A stretch of DNA of 64,000 bases from Phytopythium helicoides (taxonomy: Eukaryota; Oomycota; Peronosporomycetes; Pythiales; Pythiaceae). The stretch is from NCBI GenBank assembly GCA_024867545.1, contig JANFNE010000037.1:496001-560000 (forward strand), written 5' to 3'. Positions 56,852-64,000 of this stretch are shown here, piece by piece. The position numbers and the translations under genes were made by a program. The first letter of the stretch is position 1; the number at the start of each line of letters is the position of its first letter. Under the pieces are notes generated by a model. The model did no database searches, had not been told where the DNA came from, and was given only the letters and a program-made list of their open reading frames with translations.

Positions 56852-57685
56852 ATGAGCATCAAGGTCGCTGCCAAGACGCTGCCGAGTGGCGCCAAGCTGC
56901 CGGTCATTGGGTTAGGCGTCTACCAGAGCGATCCCGGAAGCGAGACTTACGACGCCGTGCTCGAAGCGTTGCGCATCGGATACCGACACCTTGACACGGC
57001 GACGGCGTACCGCAATGAGGCGGACGTCGGGCGGGCTGTTCGTGAGTCCGGCATCCCACGCCAGGAAATCTTCGTCACTAGCAAGGTGTATCTGGGCTCG
57101 TACAGTTATGACTCTGTTGCGAGTGCTGTCCGCGAGAGCAACAGGAAGCTCGGACTCGGATATATCGATTTGTACCTGCTGCATTCGCCATCAGCTAGCC
57201 GTGGACGTGCAGACGGATGGCGTGCGCTTGAGGACCTGCAAAGTGAAGGACTCGTGCGAGACATCGGAGTCTCCAACTTCGGAGAGAAACACCTCGCCAA
57301 GCTAGCACAAACCTGGCGCGTCAAACCCGCGGTCAACCAGGTCGAACTCCACCCGTGGCTCGCGCGAGCCGACACGGTCAAGTACTGCGAGCAGCACGGT
57401 ATCATCATGGAGGCATACTCGCCGCTGGCGCGAGCCCAGAAGATGCATGACCGGACGTTGCAGGCGGTGGCAGCGGAGGCGAACGCGACTTGTGCGCAGG
57501 TGTTGGTGGCGTGGAGTGTGGCGAAGGGTTTTGTGGCTTTGCCCAAGTCGGTGACGGCGTCTCGCATCGCGGAGAACTTTGGTGCTGCGAGCGTGAAGCT
57601 GACTTCGGATCAGATGGAGAGGCTGAACGGTCTGGACAGCTACTTCGTGACGTGTTGGGACCCGATCAAGGATCATCCGATCTAG
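56852..57685 (+). CDS. Aldo-keto reductase 6 (AKR6), intact
   Basis: 277 residues, one exon; ATG at 56852 (MSIKVAAKTLPSGAKLPVIG); the frame upstream begins only with GTG. Tetrad complete: Asp and Tyr in YRHLDTATAYRNEADVG, Lys in FVTSKVY, His in LYLLHSPS. The C-terminus is CWDPIKDHPI. It is more divergent from AKR1-5 than they are from each other and lies 29 kb away from that group, past the Myb array. NADPH-dependent carbonyl reductase, cytosolic; substrate unknown. Confidence 0.9.
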   Translation: MSIKVAAKTLPSGAKLPVIGLGVYQSDPGSETYDAVLEALRIGYRHLDTATAYRNEADVGRAVRESGIPRQEIFVTSKVYLGSYSYDSVASAVRESNRKLGLGYIDLYLLHSPSASRGRADGWRALEDLQSEGLVRDIGVSNFGEKHLAKLAQTWRVKPAVNQVELHPWLARADTVKYCEQHGIIMEAYSPLARAQKMHDRTLQAVAAEANATCAQVLVAWSVAKGFVALPKSVTASRIAENFGAASVKLTSDQMERLNGLDSYFVTCWDPIKDHPI

Positions 57686-59126
57686 GCTTCATGCGATTTT
57701 GTGTCTGGTAAATGGGAAAAAGGCTTGTCTCCGTCTCATGAATTGCACCGCGTGGATTTTTCCCCTCGACGATGCAACTGCTTCCGTTCATGCGCCTTCT
57801 TTTGCAGTCGTTTGAGTAGAAGATGGCGTAATGAGTCGCAACCAAGCACCAATGAGTCTGACGACGCCTCGCTTTACTTTCTCACTTTCTAGCAATGCCA
57901 CTAGTCTAGTCACGCGTAACAAAGGACCCAATACTCAGCGAAGATACTGCTGACGACCGTGGTGATATTTCCATACCAGCAAAGGTGCAGCGTACTGCAG
58001 ATCGTTCTTCTCCTTTCAACCATCAACAAATTCCTTCGTTGTCACCAGTCGCTGTGGTCATCCGAGAGCTGGAGGTTTGCTGTGTGGTGTCAAACTAATC
58101 TGTGACCTCCTCGATATTCTGCTGAAGCGGGTCCTCTTTGAAGTTGGCGGCAATCAGATCAAGTATTTAAGTCTTCTTCGTCGGCGTATATTTGCGTGAA
58201 CCAAATAACCCAGCGATCTGCGAGCGGTGCTTCACCTTAATCAAGTTTCCAACGCAGCTAGAAAATCTAGAGGTACTCCAGTGGGTGACAACTGAATACT
58301 CTCCTGGTAAGTTGACCACACATGCTGTGCAGCGCGCAGCGAAAACTTGTCGTCATCATATCTTCAATGGCTGTGCGTGGAACACTCGCGCGCAATAACG
58401 AAGTAGCAGCAGCCAAACATGATTCTTAGGTCGATATAGTTCAGTATCTGCTGAACAAGAAGTTGGGTTACGATTGGTTTGATGACCCTTGAGATTTTTG
58501 CGGGATATAGTTGCCATGGGAACTGCGAATCCAGAGCACATGAAATAACTGGTTGAAGATGGCTACATTGACCCCGACCTAATCTTTCAGTAAGCGATCT
58601 ATTCAAACTGCCTCAAAGTTTTCGAGATCCTGGCTCAGCATCATTTATGCTGGACACGCGACGAGGTTGATGATTCAGACATTAAGAAATATTCTAGAAG
58701 ATGGATTGAGAAACAAAAGTGATGATGAAAGACAAGAAACATTTGAGGCAGGTCGTGTTTGCCTTTGAAAACAGAACGCCAACAACTCGCGATGGACACA
58801 TTGACAACTGAGGCTTTGCGTACTGCTGTGCGATGAGGAGACTCTTGGATCTTACTTTCTTATAGGTTCATGGAAGAGAGGGCTTTTCCTCTGAAGCGCC
58901 TGAACCCACTTTATTGAGAATCAACTCCCCCATATTTTGGCGGCTCGTGTTCAACTATCCTTTCTTATTTGCTTTGCGTTTGGAGAAATTGCATGATTCC
59001 CCCTTTTGTCTCTTCTCGTCGTGTGGGATGGCATAGCTCATTCAATTTTCATTCTAGGAGGTTTAGTTTCTTCATTTTCCCTGGATGCTAAGATATGATA
59101 CTACATCGTGACGAAAACGGCTGAGG
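57686..59126. other. Intergenic region AKR6 / ammonium transporter
   Basis: About 1.4 kb. Apart from the ankyrin relic near 58.25-58.4 kb I see no gene. Sequence is AT-rich from 58.4 kb on. Confidence 0.5.
58234..58400 (+). pseudogene. Relic of an ankyrin-repeat gene
   Basis: One repeat is readable: LENLEVLQWVTTEYSPGK then LTTHAVQRAAK, close to NLEILKWLTTEYSPG of the intact gene at 1.7-4.3 kb. After a frame change (about 58350) a second repeat follows as YLQWLCVEHSRAITK and a stop. No start or continuous frame exists, so it is a decayed copy. Confidence 0.65.
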
Positions 59127-60761
59127 CTACACGTTGGTGACCGTGGTTTCAACCGACGTGGAGTTCCCAGAGTGCATCATCGGGGTCATGAGGGCTTCGA
59201 AGCTGCTCTCTGGCGGGTTGGCGGCCTTGAAGTTGGGGGAACCGTTCAGATTAGGGCCACCACCGTGGGCGCTGTAGTCGTAAGCGAGCCCGCCGTGGTA
59301 CGAAATGTCAATGCCGAGCACTTCCTTCTCTTCGTCTACACGAAGTCCGACCGTGTACTTAAGCACCATGAGGATCAGGAACGTAGTGACACATGAGTAC
59401 GCGGCAGCAACCACGAGAGACACGAGCTGGTGCCACAGCAGCTCCGGGTGACCGTAGAAGGCACCCCCCGTGATGTTGGGGTTCACCTCGTCGGTCGCGA
59501 ACAAGCCCGTCATCATACCTCCCATGAAACCTGCGCATGCGTGCAGCGCGAACGAGTCGAGTGTATCGTCGTAGCGCAGGTGGTTCTTGAGCTTGATTGC
59601 CCAAAACGCCGTCATGGCACCCACGATGCCAAATAGCACAGCAGCCCACGGGTACACGTAGCCAGCTCCAGGCGTGATGCCAACGAGGCCACCAAGAGCT
59701 CCACTCGCAGCTCCACACGGGTCGAACTTGCGGTCCACAGCGTACTCGATAGCAATCCACGTCAGGAATCCAGCGCAACCACCGAGGTGCGTGTTGATGG
59801 CGGCGATGGCGGCGATCTTGTCGGCCGCACCAGCAGTGCCAGCGTTGAATCCGTACCAGCCGAACCAAAGTAGCGTGGCACCAATCATGACGAGTGGGAT
59901 GTTATGCGGGCGGACGGGCTCACCATGGTTGTAACGCTTGCCGACGACGAGTGCTGCGATGAGCGAGCCACAGCCACTAGAAACGTGGATGACTGTGCCA
60001 CCTGCAAAATCGAGAGAGCCGAGCTTGCCCTCCCAGCCGAGCGCCGAGATGGCCCAGCTCTCGTCGAGCTGGAGAGCCCACATCCAGCGTGCCAGCGGGT
60101 CGTACACCATAGACGTCCAAAGCAGCGTGAAGAGCAGGAAGGCGCCGAACTTCATGCGGCCGACGATGCCACCGCTGAGCATTGCGGGCGTGATCATGGC
60201 GAACTGCGTCATATAAAGCGCGTAGACGCAGTGCGGGATGTTGGTGCCGTAGGTGGCGCTGGGGATCTGGCCGACGTGGCTGTAACCCGCCCAGCCGAAG
60301 ATGCCGTCCGAGCTAAACGTTGCCGAGTAGCCAAAGGCGAAGTACTGGATGGATACGACGGCGATGCTGACGAAGGACATCATGATGGTGTTGGAGGCCA
60401 TCTCGTCACCCGCAAGGCCCGCGTAGAAGAAGGACATCCCGGGCGTCATGATCATGACCATTGCGCTAGCCGAGAGCATCCACGCCGTGTTGCCCGAGTC
60501 GATCTCGGCGCTCTTGTCCTCTCCTGCCTTGGCGGCGCGACTCTCAAAATCGACGCAGCGGTCGGTGTCGGCGTCGTAGTACTGCGAAACGGGGCACACG
60601 ACAGCGTCCACGCATTTGTCCAGGTCGGCGTTGTAGGTCTGCGAGGACGGGCAGATGACGACCGAGGCCCCGCTACTGGTCGAGTTGTCTGCTGCCGACG
60701 TCGCAGTCACCGCCACCAGGGCCGCAGCCAGCAGCGCGAATGCGAGCGAGCGGCCTGACAT
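59127..60761 (-). CDS. AMT: Ammonium transporter (AMT/MEP family) with Cys-rich N-terminal extension
   Basis: 544 residues, one exon, ATG at 60761; the frame upstream has only GTG, and from 60761 the protein begins with a signal peptide (MSGRSLAFALLAAALVAVTA). Next comes an extracellular segment with two tandem repeats, CPSSQTYNADLDKCVD and CPVSQYYDADTDRCVD. The channel core has 11 spans: GNTAWMLSASAMVMIMTPGM, FFYAGLAG, FAGGTVIHVSSGCGSLIAAL with the first pore His, LWFGWYGFNAGT and DSFALHACAGFMGGMMTG with the second pore His. The cytosolic tail is Gly/Asn/Pro-rich. It moves ammonium/ammonia through the plasma membrane as a trimer. Confidence 0.92.
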   Translation of the reverse strand: MSGRSLAFALLAAALVAVTATSAADNSTSSGASVVICPSSQTYNADLDKCVDAVVCPVSQYYDADTDRCVDFESRAAKAGEDKSAEIDSGNTAWMLSASAMVMIMTPGMSFFYAGLAGDEMASNTIMMSFVSIAVVSIQYFAFGYSATFSSDGIFGWAGYSHVGQIPSATYGTNIPHCVYALYMTQFAMITPAMLSGGIVGRMKFGAFLLFTLLWTSMVYDPLARWMWALQLDESWAISALGWEGKLGSLDFAGGTVIHVSSGCGSLIAALVVGKRYNHGEPVRPHNIPLVMIGATLLWFGWYGFNAGTAGAADKIAAIAAINTHLGGCAGFLTWIAIEYAVDRKFDPCGAASGALGGLVGITPGAGYVYPWAAVLFGIVGAMTAFWAIKLKNHLRYDDTLDSFALHACAGFMGGMMTGLFATDEVNPNITGGAFYGHPELLWHQLVSLVVAAAYSCVTTFLILMVLKYTVGLRVDEEKEVLGIDISYHGGLAYDYSAHGGGPNLNGSPNFKAANPPESSFEALMTPMMHSGNSTSVETTVTNV

Positions 60762-63035
60762 GGCTGGAAGAGCAGATCCTGGAGCTGGAGCTGGAACTGA
60801 GCTGGGGCCGATGCAAGTTGCAAAGTGGGCGAGCCTCGGCCTGGCGGGCGGCCGTGGCCCCCAGGTGGCACGCAGGCGGTTGGATATTCTATAACTCACA
60901 AGGGAGGGGCATGAGGCGGCGGCGCAATGCGCGACTCGACCAGCGTTCAAATTTGACTTGGCGTTTGTATGGAGACTGAGCCGGTGGGATTCCGGTGCTG
61001 TGGAGACTGGGCTCAGCACCGGACAGCCGCCTCAGCATTGCACAAACGTGTCTGAAAGAGGCGATGACGCGCACCAAGCAGCCAATGGGATCACCAGAAT
61101 TTTGGAGGCGGGCGACGTGGCAGTCGACAAAGCTTCAACGTGGAGGAGCAGGCGGCTCCGTACGGTGCCATTCAGTTCGCAGCTTGCGCTCTCGTCCAGT
61201 AGTTTTGCCGCAAGGACGCGAGTCGACGAGAGCGGAGATGGAGGATTCACTGTGGGACGCCTGTTAGTTCATGGAGCAGCGGTTGTCGCCTTTTCGCCAC
61301 CAGACCTCCAGTTCGATTACTCAGGCTGCACATCTTGCTGGCTATATGAACGGACGGCTGGATGCGCATTCGCCATCGACGGAGGGATTGAGGAGGAAAG
61401 ATCGGGTGAAAGTGCGCGGTGCAGTTCAAGGAGGACCACAATTGCCAGCGCAGTGGACAGATATCTGTGGCCTCGAAGCCAGAACGAGTGCACAGGCTGT
61501 CTCATGCGGCTCGGCTCGTTTGCGCATCGTCGCCGTCCAACTCGTGACTCGTGGTCTCCACCGAGACCCAGCCAATGCATCACTTCATCACGGTGGGAGG
61601 TGTCTTCTCCTCTATGCACACTGCCTCGTCATCACTAGCATCGACTAAACGACTACATGCAAAATCTTGTGCAGTCATGCCAAGGTGATGATTGGTTGCC
61701 ACACCTCGCTCGAAGGTTTCCACCCAGCAAGCGAGTCGTGCGTGCGTGTCGGCTTGTGCTAGGTAAATTAGATAACTCACCGCCGCCGGACTGAACGCCA
61801 ACAAGTCGGACCGCACAGCTGGATGGGAGATGTGTTGCTGTGAAAGGCAGTCGGCCAAACGAGCAGGACGAAGTGGTTTCTGGACAGCGTGCGATGCAGT
61901 TCACCCATCCGCTTGTTCGCGTTGACCAGTTGGGCCTCGAGACACTCCTCCTAACGACCAGCAAATGCCGTGTCGAGCATCCAGAACCAACCTCCGACTC
62001 TTTCTTTCTGACCGTTGATGCGGCACGATTTGATTGAACAAACAAAGGCCGCAATGCCGTGCACTCCAATGTGCAAGATCAAGAGCGAGATTTCTTCCCA
62101 TCACTAGCGTGGGTAACAGCTTGTAGAAGTGAATTCTTTCGCTTGCGACAACACACTGCAGCAAGCGCTTGCACTTCCGCGAATGGCGCAGAGTCCTACT
62201 GCTAGTCACTTCATTCATTCAAGCCTCACCCAGATTTCTTCCTTCGCACTAACGAAGAGCTGTCACGCATTTGTATCTCGACCACCATTGAGACGATCAC
62301 GGTCGAAACAGCAGGTTTGAACCAACGCGAGAGTCCACAAGCTGATCCCTCATGTCCTTCACAACAGGACAGCGCGCAACAACCATTGATTGAAGACGAG
62401 CCCCATCTGGGTGCTTGGTTGATCAAATGGCCGGGTGTCCCAACGATAGCACCGCTCGCCACAGTCGAGCGTCAAAATCAGATTCATTTCCACTCAACAT
62501 GCCTTCGTCGGGTGGTGCCTGCAAGCACTCAACCCTGACCGACTGGCCGGCGAATGGCACATGTTTCTAATGTATATTGGGGCCGTAAGCGACTGGGTCT
62601 GGAAACCCTGGGCGAGGGCTCATTCGCCACCACGTGGCGAGAACTTATCGCGCAAATTACCCAGAGGCACGTGCCGTCAGCCAGCTGGGTGCCTTGACGG
62701 AAGGCTTGAGCGTCACAAGCTGTGACTCACAAGCAGCGGCTTGAGGCGGCAAGAGCATTCACCACGAGCGTGTACGATGCCCGGTCTTTGGCTTCCGACA
62801 AGACCCCTTTGCGCTGGAATCGGGGACTGCCAGTCATTGACCGGATGGCAAGCGTTAGGTAAGTCCACTGGATGCCGGAGCGGCTCACGGCTTTACATCA
62901 AACGATGGCTACTTCGGAGCCCTGCCACTTTGGGATTTCCCGCCGAGTTTGGTCGCTTGTCCTTCTCGGTCTTACCTGCTGCGACGCGAGTCGCCAGGTA
63001 CAACCCTGCGAATCGATTGCGAGGCTGAAGGGGGC
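60762..63035. other. Intergenic region AMT / PX-like protein
   Basis: About 2.3 kb between divergent genes. Frames are short, overlapping and unrecognisable. Contains the AMT promoter; no motif stands out. Confidence 0.45.
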
Positions 63036-63887
63036 ATGAAGACGCTCCTGCTGCGCGAGATTGACGTCCGCGTGTGCCGTGTCGAGCCACACGACTCGAA
63101 CCAACTGCCTCAAGAGACTGGTGATGCATCAGCAACGACATCGGCCCGGTACATCTTTGCGGTGCGTCCTCGACCTAAGGCCAGGCAGCACCGCCGCGCG
63201 TATCACTACCTTCAGGACCGCGAGACACGAAGCTGGTTCGAGCTTGAGGACGACTCGATCGAGCCTCCGTGTCTGCTCGACGACGACGATGAGAGCCTCT
63301 TGGCAATCCCCGTGACGCACGAGGTGCCACGCACGTACTCGCAATGCCGCACGCTGTACCTCCAGCTGCTGGCGCTGACGGACGTACACGACCCAGACGC
63401 GTGCTGCTGCGCACTGGGCTCGTGCCCATTCTGGTCGCTTTCGGGGTCACTCAAGGCCGTCTCGTTCCCGCGCAAGACGCTGTTCAATTTCCAGTCACGA
63501 CGCGTATTCGAAACCCGCTCCCGTGCGCTATCCAGCTTCATGCTCGAGCTGCTTGCGTCGTTGCGCAGTTACTACCGACCTCGCCACTTCCTCGAGCAGC
63601 CCGAGCCGTTTCGTGGCGCCATGGCCTGCAAGGTGCTGGCCACGCTCGGCGTCTTTCTCGAGCTGCACGAGACGACTGTCGAGGAGAAGCTGCGGTTGGC
63701 AGAGCGTCGATTGCACGGTCGTTTGAGCCTCGAGGGATGGCTGGACCACCGCTCGTCGCAAGTGGGCGGCAAGAAGAAGGCATCCAGAAAGCACCACAGT
63801 CGTGCACAGCGTCTAGCCTCCGACGAGGAGCGAGAGCGGAAGACATCCGAGGGCGAGCAGTTGGCGCCGCAGCCTCGAGGTTCCTAA
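63036..63887 (+). CDS. PX-like domain protein
   Basis: 283 residues, one exon, ATG at 63036 (MKTLLLREIDVRVCRVEP); the frame further upstream has only a TTG. Residues ~1-200 resemble an extended PX domain: an N-terminal beta sheet, TYSQCRTLYLQLLAL, a Cys-rich insertion (DACCCALGSC), then SFPRKTLFNFQSRRVFETR and RALSSFMLELLASL, the basic 'FPRK ... R...L..F' pattern that contacts phosphoinositides. A four-residue Asp run (DDDDESLL) sits in the middle. The C-terminus is Lys/Arg/His-rich (GGKKKASRKHHSRAQR). Probably a membrane-trafficking or signalling adaptor; similar in pattern to the PX part of the gene at 54.5 kb. Confidence 0.65.
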   Translation: MKTLLLREIDVRVCRVEPHDSNQLPQETGDASATTSARYIFAVRPRPKARQHRRAYHYLQDRETRSWFELEDDSIEPPCLLDDDDESLLAIPVTHEVPRTYSQCRTLYLQLLALTDVHDPDACCCALGSCPFWSLSGSLKAVSFPRKTLFNFQSRRVFETRSRALSSFMLELLASLRSYYRPRHFLEQPEPFRGAMACKVLATLGVFLELHETTVEEKLRLAERRLHGRLSLEGWLDHRSSQVGGKKKASRKHHSRAQRLASDEERERKTSEGEQLAPQPRGS

Positions 63888-64000
63888 GTGTAAAAGCTGG
63901 CGCGCCGAACGCAGGCGTGCGAATGCAAGTCGTAACGAGCGATAACTTGGGAAAATGTATGAGACCAAGCACTCGGCTGTACGATTTTGGATGCATGACA

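Noticed and set aside
61271..62540. Several 60-125 codon frames between AMT and the PX-like gene
   Set aside because: Overlapping on both strands, no domain and no consistent coding texture.

Overview
The window looks like nuclear DNA of an oomycete (Phytophthora/Pythium type). The reasons are compact genes with few GT-AG introns of about 55-85 nt, a bZIP-PAS transcription factor, an array of single-repeat SHAQKYF Myb-like factors, large ankyrin proteins with the WLHxNRSEGCTTxAMD type of repeat, PX-domain proteins and a four-domain cation channel. I see no prokaryotic signature, tRNA, rRNA, transposon or RXLR/CRN-type effector. Species cannot be named from this sequence alone.

Layout. (1) 1-12.7 kb: 5' part of a secreted alpha-carbonic anhydrase, a long ankyrin-repeat protein, a bZIP-PAS regulator, a tiny one-membrane-span protein and a giant coiled-coil protein. 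(2) 12.9-19.2 kb: a voltage-gated-like four-domain channel with a NALCN-like lysine in the domain III filter. (3) 19.2-28.1 kb: an aldo-keto reductase (AKR) family, two genes on the minus strand and three on the plus strand, around an eight-exon UFD1/zinc-finger gene; a sixth AKR lies at 56.9 kb. (4) 28.5-33.4 kb: two tandem LRR membrane protein genes that share a roughly 1.85 kb apparently identical core. (5) 33.4-39.0 kb: housekeeping genes: PCNA (with two E2F-like sites upstream), an AAAP-type amino-acid transporter and the splicing factor PRP17/CDC40. (6) 39.5-52.6 kb: seven SHAQKYF Myb-like genes, six minus and one plus, sharing an N-terminal motif and an acidic C-terminal tail, separated by long gene-poor spacers. 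(7) 54.5-63.9 kb: a PX-RING protein, the sixth AKR, an ankyrin gene relic, an ammonium transporter with a Cys-rich N-terminus and a PX-like protein.

A cross-cutting observation: many conserved genes, including essential ones (PCNA, PRP17), carry single-base frameshifts, mostly one extra base, with perfectly conserved protein on both sides. The simplest reading is indel error in the assembly rather than pseudogenes. Gene spans below are therefore given over the whole conserved locus, with the position of each shift stated.

The most distinctive biology is the Myb array (a lineage-specific regulator family with a shared N-terminal block and a progressively altered SHAQKYF signature), the AKR duplications (one copy lacking the catalytic tyrosine) and the LRR pair (an identical core with a small diverged patch between two membrane spans).
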